Notes: generated by a model from the sequence alone, not told the origin. A stretch of DNA of 64,000 bases from JASGIT01 sp047601665 (GCA_047601665.1 JASGIT010000001.1:4154001-4218000), one strand, 5' to 3'; counted from the stretch's first letter, positions 43,143-52,143 are shown. Program-made: numbers and translations.

Positions 43143-43789
43143 AGCGGTCACGTCCCTGACGGGTCGATGGCGCCCGGACCTGACAGCCGGCGCCTCTGAA
43201 GGGAAGGCGCTGCCGCCGTCCGCGGGCGGCAATCTCCGGCGAGCGCCTCGATGGCGGAGGATGGTGTGTTCATGCGGCCAGTCTGACTCTGGTATCGGCG
43301 CCATCAAGGGCGCGTCCTCGCCTGCCCGAACAGCCGGCCTGCCACATGACTTCGGAAGGCGGGCAAGGCCAAGGCTGCCGGTGCGGCGGGGGCACTGCTA
43401 GCATCAATCCCAGGCTAAGTCCCCTGCTTTCCTCCAGGAGCAGGTGGCACTCCGTCGCCACAGCGGAGCGTCTTGCCACCTCGGGCCGCGTGCATTGCGC
43501 CCCGGGGGGCTTCTTTGGCCGCGCCCCCGCACCGCGCTTCGCAGGCCTCCTGGCCCGACCAGTGACGCGAGGCTTTCGGGCGGCGTCGAGCCGGCAGACG
43601 CCCCGGCCGGGCGCCTGGCTCCATTGCTTCGAACGATCGAGCGCCTGGCACATAGGCACCCGGCAATCCCCGCTTGAACGCCGCAGCCCGGTCACCGAGG
43701 GCGGCACCGCACGAGCTTCAGCGGGTAAAATCTCACTCCCTCCTTGCCGCCGTCGGAGCGAGCTCGGGCCTCGTCCGCTACAGTGGCGC
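43143..43789. other. Gene-poor GC-rich stretch
   Basis: About 650 bp where all open frames on both strands have low-complexity Arg/Ala/Pro/Ser composition typical of non-coding GC-rich DNA. No gene, RNA or repeat was recognised. Confidence 0.4.
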
Positions 43790-44314
43790 ATGTCACCGAA
43801 GAGTCCGTTCAGCCGTATTGAGCGTCAACTCCAGTTGGAGGCCTCGTTCGGCCAGTTGGGAGCGAAGCTGACACTGGTCGCAGGGCAGGCCCAAGCCAAT
43901 GTAGCAGCTCAACACGATTTCCCGCGCGGTCCCGCCAAGCAGTGCTACCGCAACGCTGCGCAATTGGCGATGGATTTCCCAGAGTTGACCTATGTCGAAG
44001 GCGTGGCGCAGGGCGGCTCGCTCCTGATCCCGCATGCTTGGTGTATCGACGAGGAAGGTCGAGTGGTCGAGGTGACCTGGCCTGACCCAGGCCATGCCTA
44101 CTGGGGGGCCGCCTACGATACTGAGTTCCTGATCTTCTGGACGTTGAAGCAGAAGACCTGGGGCGTTCTTCAGGAAATGGTCCCAGCGGAGCTGTTTACC
44201 TATCTGCCGGAGCGCATATTCTTCGGGCTTGAGGGTGAAAAGCTCGCGCAAGTGAGGACGTTGTTCGCCGAGTCGCGCAAGACGCTCGACCTTACGGAGT
44301 GGGCCGACTTCTAG
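43790..44314 (+). CDS. Hypothetical protein (174 aa)
   Basis: The ATG at 43790 is chosen because the composition changes there to a normal protein (SRIERQLQLEASFGQLGAKL). A central segment CYRNAAQLAMDFPELTYVEG, followed by LIPHAWCIDEEGRVVEVTW and PDPGHAYWGAAYDTEFLIFW, shows conserved-looking Cys, His and Trp-Asp residues. The C-H-D order (Cys52, His85 region, Asp region) faintly recalls papain-like or transglutaminase-like folds, but this is speculative. It is convergent with the caspase-like gene. Not assigned to a family. Confidence 0.65.
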   Translation: MSPKSPFSRIERQLQLEASFGQLGAKLTLVAGQAQANVAAQHDFPRGPAKQCYRNAAQLAMDFPELTYVEGVAQGGSLLIPHAWCIDEEGRVVEVTWPDPGHAYWGAAYDTEFLIFWTLKQKTWGVLQEMVPAELFTYLPERIFFGLEGEKLAQVRTLFAESRKTLDLTEWADF

Positions 44315-44384
44315 AGTTCGAGGCGGCCCGGAGGCACCCTACCGAGCCTGTAGAGGTCCTCACGCCCAGCGATGTGGGACCAGC

Positions 44385-45854
44385 TCAGCGCTTGGCAGCC
44401 GTCCAGCCGTACGGGAACAGGATGCGTTCCTGCCCTTGCTTGCGCAGTCCGGCGTAGTTGATGCGCAGGAGGTTGGGCGGCACCACCATTTGCTCGGAAA
44501 GCCGGGCCTCGAACTTGTCGATGGTCAGCCGCTCCAGTTCCGCCGGCTCTCCCGGTGCGGGCGCGTAGTCCTCGTCCTCCAGCCACAGAATGCTCTGGCC
44601 GCCGAAATGCACGGATTCCAGCACATGGTCTGCCGCGGCTTTCGTCGGCCGCGTTCGCACATCGACCACAACCTCGTGTCGCTTGCCCGGCACAGCGTAG
44701 AACCGCGCAGTCTCGGGCAAGAGGCATTCGGCGATGAAGTTGAAGCTCGGCAGCAGTTCTTTGTGCCGCTGCAGCGCGAACAGCGGGCCGAACTGTCGCA
44801 GCTTGAATCGCGGGCGCAACTGTGCCTGCGGATCGAAGAACACCTCGAACAGCATCCCGTCGAGCAGTGCCTTGCGCCTGTTCTCGTCGATATGCTGCGA
44901 ACGCGATGCGAAATCGGCCACATAGGCCATCGCGGCGTTGGAGCCGCCGCACGCGGCCTGATACAGGTTCCGGCCCAGCACGAACAGCGCATCCGTTGAA
45001 GCCTTGTTGGCGACGTCCACCGTAAATTCCGCCACGGCGGGATTCTGCCGCGGCCAAGTGCAGCTCTTGAGCTCCCGGATGATGCCGTGCGAGCGTATGG
45101 CGTCATCGAGCACGAAAAGCCCGTCGCTCAGCGCCGTATCCGAATAGAGATCGATGCGCACGCCAAGACTCATCTTGAAGAAGAACTCGCCGGCGAGCGA
45201 GGTGTGCTCCCAGGAGATCTGCTTGCCGTTCGTGGCCGCGCTGAGCGTATTGCGCACGCGCTTGAACATGTTCTCGATGGAGCAGTCCGGCGTCGCAAGG
45301 TGCTGCAGAAGCGCTTCCGTATAGCTGCCGTTGCGACCTCTGCCATCACTGGCCGTCTGGCCCGGGGATGTCGCATAGGCGATCAATGTGCCGCGCGGCG
45401 CGTAGACGGGCGCCAGCCCCCGGGAGGCAGCGGAGCGCGTCCAGGCCCGCTCGAAGGGGTTATCGCGGCAGGCGTCCAGGATGATGATGCTGGTGGCGCA
45501 GGCAGATCTCTTCATCACGTCGATGACGCGGTTGAGCGCGAGCGAGGAATGCTTCGCGTCGGTCTCGTCGCCGGCATCGGTATCGACCGCGGCCAGATAG
45601 TTCTCGCCGTCGATCTGCATGCCATGGCCGGCGAAGAAGAAGAGGCCGACGTCGCTTTCCTGGAGCGCCTCCCGAAAGCGCTTGACCGCCCTGTCCATGC
45701 CGGCATTCGTGCAGTCCGTCTGCAGAATGGCGGTGAAGCCACAGGTCTCCAGCATGCTGGCCATGTCGTTGGCATCATTGACGGGATTGGCCAGGACGGT
45801 GACCGCCCTGTAGGCAGCGTTACCGATCACCAGGGCATGCAGGCGCCGGCTCAT
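44385..45854 (-). CDS. Caspase-family (peptidase C14) protein with long C-terminal extension
   Basis: Residues 1-235 form a p20-like caspase/metacaspase domain: RRLHALVIGNAAYRAV (first strand), the catalytic His77 in LFFFAGHGMQ, Cys129 in IIILDACRDNPF and AYATSPGQTASDG (substrate loop). The remaining 250 residues show no domain I recognise; they contain alternating beta strands and a helical KALLDGMLFEVFFDPQAQ region. Its start lies 208 bp from the RES toxin's stop, on the same strand. Bacterial caspase-like proteins occur in anti-phage and cell-death systems; here no sensor or pore gene is adjacent, so the role is open. Both catalytic residues are intact. Confidence 0.9.
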   Translation of the reverse strand: MSRRLHALVIGNAAYRAVTVLANPVNDANDMASMLETCGFTAILQTDCTNAGMDRAVKRFREALQESDVGLFFFAGHGMQIDGENYLAAVDTDAGDETDAKHSSLALNRVIDVMKRSACATSIIILDACRDNPFERAWTRSAASRGLAPVYAPRGTLIAYATSPGQTASDGRGRNGSYTEALLQHLATPDCSIENMFKRVRNTLSAATNGKQISWEHTSLAGEFFFKMSLGVRIDLYSDTALSDGLFVLDDAIRSHGIIRELKSCTWPRQNPAVAEFTVDVANKASTDALFVLGRNLYQAACGGSNAAMAYVADFASRSQHIDENRRKALLDGMLFEVFFDPQAQLRPRFKLRQFGPLFALQRHKELLPSFNFIAECLLPETARFYAVPGKRHEVVVDVRTRPTKAAADHVLESVHFGGQSILWLEDEDYAPAPGEPAELERLTIDKFEARLSEQMVVPPNLLRINYAGLRKQGQERILFPYGWTAAKR

Positions 45855-46062
45855 CCGGGCAATCCCTTCTCCCTACGCGGGCTTGCCGCAATGCTCTTCC
45901 GCCCCACGGCGCCATAGCGTTGGCAATCGATCCTCAGGCTCAGCATGGCCCCTCCTTCGTCATGCGCCTTCGCGCGTCAGTCAATGCATTCGCTGCCGTC
46001 GCCCGAGCCGGCCTTTCGCCGGCCGTCCCTGTCCCGCCCCAGGGTTGTGGCCGTGCATGGGC

Positions 46063-46719
46063 TCAGACCTCATGCAGCTTGAGTGCGCGCACCAGCGCCA
46101 GCAGGTCGCCGCGCCGGGGCTCCAGCGCCAGCGGCTCCTGCGCGAGTATTTCGAACGGCGGGTGGGACAGCCGCTGCCCGAAGAGCATCAGGCAGCGCGC
46201 GGCGTCATCGCGCTTGGAGCCGTAGCCGACAGCCTGCGCGTCAGTGCACTGCAGGTACGCTACCTGCGACCAGCTACGCGTCTGCGGATAGCAGGCGGGC
46301 AGGCTGTCGATGAGTTGCGCACGCGTGATGCCCAGGCGCGGCAGGAACGGCGTGTGCAAGCTCACGTAGCGCAGTGGTACGGGCAAGCGCAGCCGCACCA
46401 AGTGGAAATACTTCAGGGAAGCGACCTCGAACATGCCCGGCGGCGACAGCGAGACGTCGTGCAACACCGATTCCATATAAGCCGCCTCGGCCGTGCTGGC
46501 GACGTAGTAAGTGTGCACCGGTGTTCCATCCGCCGCGCGGATGGGCGCGAACCGCGTGTCGCCCCAGCCCTGGGCGAAGGTATCGGCCTTCGTCTCCGGG
46601 TGGCTGCGCGTGCAGTAGACGTGGTACCACTCGGACACGTCGCCGTGCCCAAGTTCTCGGACTTCGAAATCCTCGCGCGGCCGGGGGGCAGGCAGCATGC
46701 CGGGTGCCGCGACGCTCAT
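46063..46719 (-). CDS. RES-domain toxin (NAD+-degrading family)
   Basis: This 218-residue protein has the RES features: an N-terminal EWYHVYCTRS strand, the Arg of GDTRFAPI (Arg56), Tyr71/72 (VHTYYVASTAEAAYME) and Glu83 (AYMESVLHDV). Known family toxins deplete NAD+ by phosphorolysis or hydrolysis. It follows its partner gene with an ATGA overlap, the standard antitoxin-then-toxin order. The Ser usually found near the C-terminus could be in RLSHPPFEILAQ. Activity is predicted, not proven. Confidence 0.85.
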   Translation of the reverse strand: MSVAAPGMLPAPRPREDFEVRELGHGDVSEWYHVYCTRSHPETKADTFAQGWGDTRFAPIRAADGTPVHTYYVASTAEAAYMESVLHDVSLSPPGMFEVASLKYFHLVRLRLPVPLRYVSLHTPFLPRLGITRAQLIDSLPACYPQTRSWSQVAYLQCTDAQAVGYGSKRDDAARCLMLFGQRLSHPPFEILAQEPLALEPRRGDLLALVRALKLHEV

Positions 46720-47357
46720 GCGGTGTAGCTACCGCGGCGCTTGGTGGCAGCGCGCACCACAGCCTCGCCGCGGTCCAGAGCATCCTTGGGCGCCACCGGC
46801 GCTCCCTCGGCACCCGCGATCCAGGCGTTCGGGTAGTGGAACCACGCAGCGAGCACCCACGGATCGGCCACCTCGCCGAAGGCCTTGAGCACTTCCCGGA
46901 TGACGGGCAGCGGTTCGTACATCGCGTCGAACTGGTAGCGCGCGAAGTATTCCCGCCCGCTGCGGCTCACGCCGAAGATGCGGCCGCGCCGTTTCCAGTC
47001 ACTCGCCGGCTGGGACTTGCTCGCCGGTGGCGTGTCCTGCAGGGCGTTGAGCTGCTCGGCGCTGAGCCAGTCGCCCTCCGTGAAGACCTGCCGCAGGGTG
47101 CGCATGCGGGCCACGCGGTCCTCAAGCAGTTCGCTGCTCGGCTCCAGCAGGCCGGAGGCGAGTTCCGCAAGCTGATCCGCCCGGGCGATCACCTCGCCCT
47201 GGCGCGCATGCGCCAGCACCACGAGCGCCCTTTCCATCGCCCGGACCACAGACGACACGGCCGCCGGATCGATGTCCTCGGGCATGCTGACCGGAACGGA
47301 CAGCCCGCCGCCCGCCGCGTCGACGCCGGGCTGATGGCGGAGCAATGGAGCGGGCAT
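46716..47357 (-). CDS. Xre/MbcA/ParS-type antitoxin for the RES toxin
   Basis: This 213-residue protein has AAGGAGG before its ATG. The C-terminal 60 residues (EVLKAFGEVADPWVLAAWFH, then PNAWIAGAEGAPVAPKDALD) match the toxin-binding (DUF2384-like) domain of RES antitoxins. The N-terminal half is helical but not a classical Xre helix-turn-helix; a winged-helix-like DWKRRGRIFGVSRSGREYF stands in the middle. It overlaps the toxin gene by 4 bp. An inverted repeat 24 nt upstream is a likely autoregulatory operator. Confidence 0.8.
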   Translation of the reverse strand: MPAPLLRHQPGVDAAGGGLSVPVSMPEDIDPAAVSSVVRAMERALVVLAHARQGEVIARADQLAELASGLLEPSSELLEDRVARMRTLRQVFTEGDWLSAEQLNALQDTPPASKSQPASDWKRRGRIFGVSRSGREYFARYQFDAMYEPLPVIREVLKAFGEVADPWVLAAWFHYPNAWIAGAEGAPVAPKDALDRGEAVVRAATKRRGSYTA

Positions 47358-47380
47358 GAAGGCCTCCTTGTGAGCGATTA

Positions 47381-47415
47381 TGCCGATATCATCTCATAAA
47401 TTGGCAATATCGGCA
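47381..47415. promoter_or_regulatory. Palindromic putative operator of the RES toxin-antitoxin operon
   Basis: TGCCGATAT (47381-47389) and ATATCGGCA (47407-47415) form a 9-bp inverted repeat with a 17-nt AT-rich spacer, located just upstream of the antitoxin's ribosome site. This fits dimer binding for autorepression. Confidence 0.6.
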
Positions 47416-47675
47416 ATCTCCAGCAGCTGGCTGCGGCTATGCATTCCGGGGCAGGGTTCCGTTGCGCATGATCGGCGTGAATTGAATTGCCGTCCAAGCC
47501 GTCCGACGCGGCCAACTAGCTTGCGCAGGTCCCGCTGCCGCAGCGGATCCTTCATGGGCGTACCGATTCGCACGGGCGCTGCCCCGCGCATTCCATGAGC
47601 CGTACAGCCGCAGCTCACCACCTCGAAGGAGGACAGAACACTGCCTGCGCTGCACACCTCTGATTGCGTGGCCCG
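47416..47675. other. Intergenic sequence upstream of the toxin-antitoxin operon
   Basis: No gene is supported; overlapping short frames look random. Confidence 0.35.
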
Positions 47676-47984
47676 CTAGTTCCGTGCCCGTTCGGTGACG
47701 ACGTATTGCAGGAACTCGCTCGGCTTGCCTTTGGCGACGATCCGGAATTGAACGCCAGCCGGCACCGTGGCGGTGCAGTAGTCCACGTTACCCATGTGCC
47801 TGGAAGTGCCAGCCTGGCCGCTGCACAGCGTCACACCTTGCCGGTTCTGCACTTCGAAGCCATTGATCGGTCCAGACGAGTTGATGGTGGCCAGCACCGT
47901 CTTGGCCGCCGCCCGCTCCAGTCTCGAAGGACCCAGGCCCACGAGTACGTCTGCACCACCTGGTTCGAACAGGACCGAGCGCAC
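47676..47984 (-). CDS. Hypothetical protein, possibly a C-terminal fragment (102 aa)
   Basis: The frame contains protein-like beta-rich sequence (PINGFEVQNRQGVTLCSGQA, then NVDYCTATVPAGVQFRIVAK). Two Cys residues in the second half could pair. The first 25 residues have poorer composition and overlap the 5' end of the plus-strand gene fragment, so the original start may be lost. Not recognised. Confidence 0.4.
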   Translation of the reverse strand: MRSVLFEPGGADVLVGLGPSRLERAAAKTVLATINSSGPINGFEVQNRQGVTLCSGQAGTSRHMGNVDYCTATVPAGVQFRIVAKGKPSEFLQYVVTERARN

Positions 47985-48146
47985 ATCGCCCTGACGACGC
48001 CGCGCGGACGCCTGGTGTTCGAACTCTGGGACGACGGGGTTTTCGACGCCATCGATTCAGGCTATCTGAAGCCTCCACGCGTGCCGCGCCCGCGCGACCG
48101 CGACTGGCAGCCGGCTGCCGTGCAGTACGCAATCATCTGGGGCTGA
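47946..48146 (+). pseudogene. 5'-truncated conjugative-element hypothetical gene
   Basis: The frame YVCTTWFEQDRAHIALTT, then LVFELWDDGVFDAIDSGYLK and RDRDWQPAAVQYAIIWG, matches the pattern of a short (about 75-residue) protein recurrent in integrative conjugative elements. No ATG, GTG or TTG with a ribosome site precedes it, and upstream sequence belongs to the opposite-strand frame, so the 5' end seems lost. Confidence 0.5.
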
Positions 48147-48523
48147 TCCCTCCGCCATGACGGACCTTGGGGCTGCCCCGCCACACCGAATCGACGGCAC
48201 GCGTGCGCCGATTCCGGTGGCGGGCAGGCAGTCCCCGCGGCATCCGCCGCGGCCGCTGGCATCCTAAGGATGCTTGTCGGGCTACGGCCCATGCACGCCA
48301 CGTGCATACCCGAAGCTCTCGGGCGTTGCGGTCGATACCCGCCTGGCGCAGCACACCGCTGCCGATTCTGCGGCCGCCGCTGCGCGGCCCTCTCCAGCCG
48401 GCACGCCCGGCTCCAGCCTCCACGCCCCTCTGCGGCGTGCCCCCTCCCTCGTTCCGCGGTCCGGTCCGCGTTGTCGTGCCCGCCCGCGGGTTGCGGCCCA
48501 TTTCCATTCAGAAAGGCCTTGCC
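48147..48523. other. GC-rich leader of the hypothetical-gene operon
   Basis: No gene is seen. It contains a hairpin (CCGCGGC-ATCC-GCCGCGG near 48236) and ends in a leader similar to the one before the paralogue at 61544 (CAGAAAGG...ATG in both). Confidence 0.4.
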
Positions 48524-49144
48524 ATGCCCAACATCACTGACACCTTGTGCGCCATCGAGCGCCGCGCCGAGCGCGCCCTTGTGCAAGAGCTGCGCCTGAT
48601 GACGCAGGAGATCCTCGCGATGCGCACCCAGCTTTCGCTCGCGCACCGCGCCCAGGCCGATGGGCTGCTGCTCAAGCTGGACCACCTGCAGCGCTGCCAG
48701 CAGATCGATGCCGCCGCGGCCGCCGCGCACACGCCCGGCACCGCATCGGCGACGCAGGCGTGCGCCGTCGCGGCACAGAACTCTCCGACCCCGTCCCGGC
48801 CGAGCCACTACCTGGTTCATTTCTACAGCCACGACGTCGGAGAAATCGAACGGGTCGTGCTGACAGAGACCCTGCCCGCCGCCGCGCAGCTGGTGCGCCA
48901 GCACCTGTCCGAACAACCCAGGCCGGTCTGGCTCGTGACGCAGGACTCGCCCGACGGGGAACTGCGGTTCCTGAGCGGCGACGACATGGTGCTCGCCGGG
49001 ATTCTGCCGTGCACCCCCAGCGCACCCGAGGTCCACGCTTTGGTCGAGGAAGCCTGCGCGGCGCTAGCCGCCGGCAATCTCTCCGTGCTGCGGCGTCTCT
49101 TCGTCAGCGGCAGGGAGGGCCGCCCGGCGCGCCTGGTCGCCTGA
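48524..49144 (+). CDS. Hypothetical protein with N-terminal coiled coil (206 aa)
   Basis: GAAAGG precedes the ATG. Residues 1-60 form a charged helix (AIERRAERALVQELRLMTQE, then LSLAHRAQADGLLLKLDHLQ). A low-complexity Ala/Thr linker follows, then an alpha/beta domain (YLVHFYSHDVGEIERVVLTE with LRFLSGDDMVLAGILP). The N-terminal helix is clearly paralogous to the broken gene at 61544. No known function. It begins a six-gene hypothetical run. Confidence 0.75.
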   Translation: MPNITDTLCAIERRAERALVQELRLMTQEILAMRTQLSLAHRAQADGLLLKLDHLQRCQQIDAAAAAAHTPGTASATQACAVAAQNSPTPSRPSHYLVHFYSHDVGEIERVVLTETLPAAAQLVRQHLSEQPRPVWLVTQDSPDGELRFLSGDDMVLAGILPCTPSAPEVHALVEEACAALAAGNLSVLRRLFVSGREGRPARLVA

Positions 49145-49242
49145 CCACCTTCCATGCGGGCGCCGTGGCGCCCGCCACTGAACCACCCCGCGGGGCCCGC
49201 CCTGCAGGGGAATGGGCTCCGCCTTCATCGGAGGAATCCACC

Positions 49243-49914
49243 ATGCACGTCACTTTGAGTGCAGAGCAGCAGCTGTACGTCATCCCGAGCGAGGACGGCG
49301 TCAGCTGCCTTGGCTTCGACAACGCCCGCGGCCACGCCAACCAGATCGCCCAACGGCTCGGCCGGCGAGAGCTGGCCTTCGCCGCCAGCGATCACGGCTC
49401 GCTGGCCGGCTACGCCAAGTACCAGGCCGCGATCGACGCTTGGGGCCGCTCGGAGCTGACCCAAGAGACCTATTTCGAGCCCGGCACCGACGCGAAGGCG
49501 GCCAGAGTGCTGGAGACCTGCCGCCGCGACGGCCGCAAGGTGCGGCTGATGCCCGGAGATCCTGGCACCGGAGCGTGCTGGCTGGAGGAATACGACGTCG
49601 TCGGCACCATCGGACGTTCCACCGGGTGCCTCAAGGTGCCCCTGCTGGTCGAAGAAGGCGCCGACGGCGGCGTGCCGATCCTCACGAGCAGCCTGCTGCG
49701 GATCGTCGCCTGGGACACCGGCAGAGATCTCTACCGCCACGCGGCCTTCCGCCTGCCGGCGCTGGAGATTCGCCGTGCCCCCGATCAGAGAAAGCGGCCC
49801 TGGGAAGTACTGCATGACGGCGCCCTGGCCGCCACCTTCCCCAATGTGGGACAGGCCGGCGCCTACGTCGCCTTCATGTGCGGCGAAACCGTGGAGCCGC
49901 GCATTTTTCAGTGA
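49243..49914 (+). CDS. Hypothetical protein (223 aa)
   Basis: GGAGG precedes ATG at 49243. The protein is soluble and alpha/beta, with segments QQLYVIPSEDGVSCLGFDNA, ACWLEEYDVVGTIGRSTGCL and AAFRLPALEIRRAPDQRKRP. It has no membrane helix or signal. The opening resembles proteins of mobile elements that start with a short beta sheet, but I cannot name a family. It lies in the same transcription unit as its neighbours (98-nt gap upstream, 92 downstream). Confidence 0.75.
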   Translation: MHVTLSAEQQLYVIPSEDGVSCLGFDNARGHANQIAQRLGRRELAFAASDHGSLAGYAKYQAAIDAWGRSELTQETYFEPGTDAKAARVLETCRRDGRKVRLMPGDPGTGACWLEEYDVVGTIGRSTGCLKVPLLVEEGADGGVPILTSSLLRIVAWDTGRDLYRHAAFRLPALEIRRAPDQRKRPWEVLHDGALAATFPNVGQAGAYVAFMCGETVEPRIFQ

Positions 49915-50006
49915 CGTGCGCAGCCGCTGCCCCCTCGGCGCGACCGCGCCACTTTTTCCATTCCCAACGCCTCCGCCCCACGCGGGCGAGGGGCCAGGAG
50001 ATACCC

Positions 50007-50465
50007 ATGTCCGAAATCCCCTATGAGACCCTCAAGGATCGCGCCAAGCGCGCGCTGGACGCCAGGATCGCCCGTTGCGATCCCTGGCGCGGCGGCATCG
50101 GCTTCGACGACGGCACCGCGGCGCACATGCTGCTTCCCTACGCCCTGCTGGGCGACGAGGAGCGCGCCGCACTTATGGCGCCAGCCCGGACTTGCGCCGA
50201 TGCGTCGCCGCTGGAACAACGCGCGCGCGCCCCGGCGCAGGCGGGCCAGACCGACGGATCCCAGTGGCTGATTCGCGTGCGCCGCACCGGCCATCGCGTC
50301 ATCGACGGCTGGGACGTGCGCTGCGTCGCGCACCTGATCGCCCATCTGCCCAAGTGCGTGACGGTACGCCAGCGGCGCAGCGCCATCACCTGCCGCGACG
50401 ACGCGCGCGGCGCGTGGATCGTGGCGTTCACGGACAACGCGCCGGCAAAGGAGCTCAGGCCATGA
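50007..50465 (+). CDS. Hypothetical protein (152 aa)
   Basis: AGGAGA precedes the ATG at 50007. The protein is cytoplasmic (YETLKDRAKRALDARIARCD, AHMLLPYALLGDEERAALMA, HRVIDGWDVRCVAHLIAHLP). It ends with a beta-rich WIVAFTDNAPAKEL. Its stop overlaps the next gene's start (ATGA), showing coupling. No family recognised. Confidence 0.7.
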   Translation: MSEIPYETLKDRAKRALDARIARCDPWRGGIGFDDGTAAHMLLPYALLGDEERAALMAPARTCADASPLEQRARAPAQAGQTDGSQWLIRVRRTGHRVIDGWDVRCVAHLIAHLPKCVTVRQRRSAITCRDDARGAWIVAFTDNAPAKELRP

Positions 50466-50755
50466 GCCGGCGCTCCCGACCCGCAGCGTCCACGCCTGAC
50501 CTTGGCTGGCGCGACGACGGGCTGTTCACGATGTTCATTGCGAACACGAAGGCCGGCGAGGACGCCTGGCGCGTCCTCGCCGCGCACACGGAAGGCACCG
50601 GCAAGGTGCTCTCCCACCACGCACGCGACACCATCCGCCAGCTTCGCGCCGCCGGATACACGGTGGCCAAGCTCCCAGCCTCCCGCTCCCGCGGGCAGGA
50701 CGACGACACGCTGCTCGCCGAGCTCCTGGGAACTGCGCAGCCGCCGCAGCCATAG
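50462..50755 (+). CDS. Hypothetical small protein (97 aa)
   Basis: It is coupled to the preceding gene by ATGA. The chain is soluble with a central WRVLAAHTEGTGKVLSHHAR helix and RQLRAAGYTVAKLPAS. Not recognised. A double hairpin after its stop closes this part of the operon. Confidence 0.7.
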   Translation: MSRRSRPAASTPDLGWRDDGLFTMFIANTKAGEDAWRVLAAHTEGTGKVLSHHARDTIRQLRAAGYTVAKLPASRSRGQDDDTLLAELLGTAQPPQP

Positions 50756-50808
50756 TGGCGCCGCACCGCCGGCTTCGACCGCTCGTCGCCGCAGGCGCCA
50801 ACGAATTA

Positions 50809-50866
50809 CGGCATCCCGGCCAGGGATGCCGCTACAGCGAACCCGCCTTCCACGGCGGGTTCTTTC
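50809..50866 (+). terminator. Two consecutive hairpins ending the 48.5-50.8 kb operon
   Basis: Stem 1: CGGCATCCC/GGGATGCCG (50809-50831, 5-nt loop). Stem 2: GAACCCGCC/GGCGGGTTC (50839-50862, 6-nt loop) followed by TTTC. Stem 2 has the build of an intrinsic terminator. Confidence 0.75.
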
Positions 50867-50932
50867 ATGACCCCTTGGGGCGCTCTCGCCCCAAAAGGGG
50901 CGCGGGCGCCTCACTTCATCTGAGGAAACACC

Positions 50933-51388
50933 ATGCAAGAAGCTTCAATGCAATCGGAAGGGCCCCCGCTCTCCGAGAACGAACGGATCGCGGCCAACCG
51001 CGCTGCGATCTTCGCCGCCCTCCTCGCCGAGCGGGTCGGGCGCGCCGTGGTCAGCTACACGGGCTTCGCCGACTCCGGCGGCCCGGAAGGCGTGCGCTTC
51101 GAGATGTCCGATGGCGCCACGCTGGATGAAGGGGCGGTGGCCCTGCAATACAGCGAGTCCAGCCGCTGGGTGGACGGTGCCTGGCAGAGCGCGATCAAGC
51201 AGGAGGATCGGCCGCTCCAAGACGCGGCCTCAGATCTGGCGATGGAACTGGTCGAGCAGCAATTCGGTGGCTGGGATGTCGGCGATGGCGCTGAGGGCGA
51301 CGTCATCTTCGACGCGACGGACGGCAGCGTAACCATCGAGCACCGCGCCTATTTCACCGACTATGAGTACAACGAGGTCCGGCTATGA
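50933..51388 (+). CDS. DUF6878-like protein (151 aa)
   Basis: AGGAAA precedes the ATG. The core VVSYTGFADSGGPEGVRFEM with SDGATLDEGAVAL and the acidic C-terminus (GDVIFDATDGSVTIEHRAYF) fit the DUF6878 pattern found in integrative conjugative elements. The stop overlaps the next ATG (ATGA). The function of the family is unknown. Confidence 0.7.
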   Translation: MQEASMQSEGPPLSENERIAANRAAIFAALLAERVGRAVVSYTGFADSGGPEGVRFEMSDGATLDEGAVALQYSESSRWVDGAWQSAIKQEDRPLQDAASDLAMELVEQQFGGWDVGDGAEGDVIFDATDGSVTIEHRAYFTDYEYNEVRL

Positions 51389-52143
51389 AAATCCATGTCT
51401 CGCTGGCCTGTTGGCCCGGCCTGAGCCACGAAGCGGCTGCGCAGATGCTGCGTGAACCGGTGGACGAGCCCCTGTTCGGGCAGCTGTCGGTCGAGCACGT
51501 CCAAGTCGTGCCGCAGTGTGTCGGTTGCCTGACCGAGGAGCGGGCCGATGTGCTGCGCGCGGCCTGCCCGGGCACGCAGCTTCGGCTGCACGCCAACGTG
51601 CACCTGCTGCCCGAGCGGCGGCTCGCCGATCTCAGCGGCTTCGATGCGCACGCCGACTGGTTCGCCCAGGCGGCACGCGTCAGCCAACGCCTGAACGCGC
51701 CCGCATACACGGCACACGCCGGCCGACGCTCGCAGGCCGGGCTGTCCGCCATGCTGGACCACGCGCGCCGCTGCGCCGACCTGTTCGGCTGCCCCGTTGG
51801 CGTAGAGGGCCACTATCCTTCGAGGGAAGACATCTGGCTGGTGTCGAGCTGGCAGGAATACCGGGCCGTCTTCGAGTCGGGCGTTCCCTATGCGCTCGAT
51901 CTGTCGCATCTGTACATCCTGGCGACGCGCAGCGGCCGCCTCGAGATGTCTTTGGTGGCCGAGATGCTCGCCTGCGAGCGTTGCATCGAGGTCCACGTCA
52001 GCGCTAACGACGGCAGCGGTGACTGGCACCAGGTCTGCACCGAGCCGCCCTGGTGGCATCCGCTGCTGGGGCATGTGCACCCGCACGCGATGGTGTTCTC
52101 CGAGGGCAACCACCGCCGAACAAGGGGCGATCATGTCCATTGA
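51385..52143 (+). CDS. TIM-barrel, xylose-isomerase/endonuclease-IV-like protein
   Basis: This 252-residue protein has a pattern of barrel strands carrying metal-ligand-like residues: LRLHANVHLLPE (two His), AYTAHAGRR (His), GVEGHYP (Glu, His), YALDLSHLYI (Asp, His) and IEVHVSAND (Glu, His, Asp). This arrangement fits the AP-endonuclease 2/xylose isomerase-like superfamily, including DUF692-type peptide-modifying enzymes. It could process a nucleotide, sugar or peptide. It is coupled on both sides: ATGA overlap with the DUF6878-like gene, and 11-nt overlap with the next gene. The family level is inferred from motif spacing only. Confidence 0.65.
   Translation: MKIHVSLACWPGLSHEAAAQMLREPVDEPLFGQLSVEHVQVVPQCVGCLTEERADVLRAACPGTQLRLHANVHLLPERRLADLSGFDAHADWFAQAARVSQRLNAPAYTAHAGRRSQAGLSAMLDHARRCADLFGCPVGVEGHYPSREDIWLVSSWQEYRAVFESGVPYALDLSHLYILATRSGRLEMSLVAEMLACERCIEVHVSANDGSGDWHQVCTEPPWWHPLLGHVHPHAMVFSEGNHRRTRGDHVH

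Noticed and set aside
43270..43791. 173-residue minus-strand frame before the hypothetical at 43790
   Set aside because: Low-complexity Arg/Pro/Gly/Ser composition with no recognisable segment or ribosome site.
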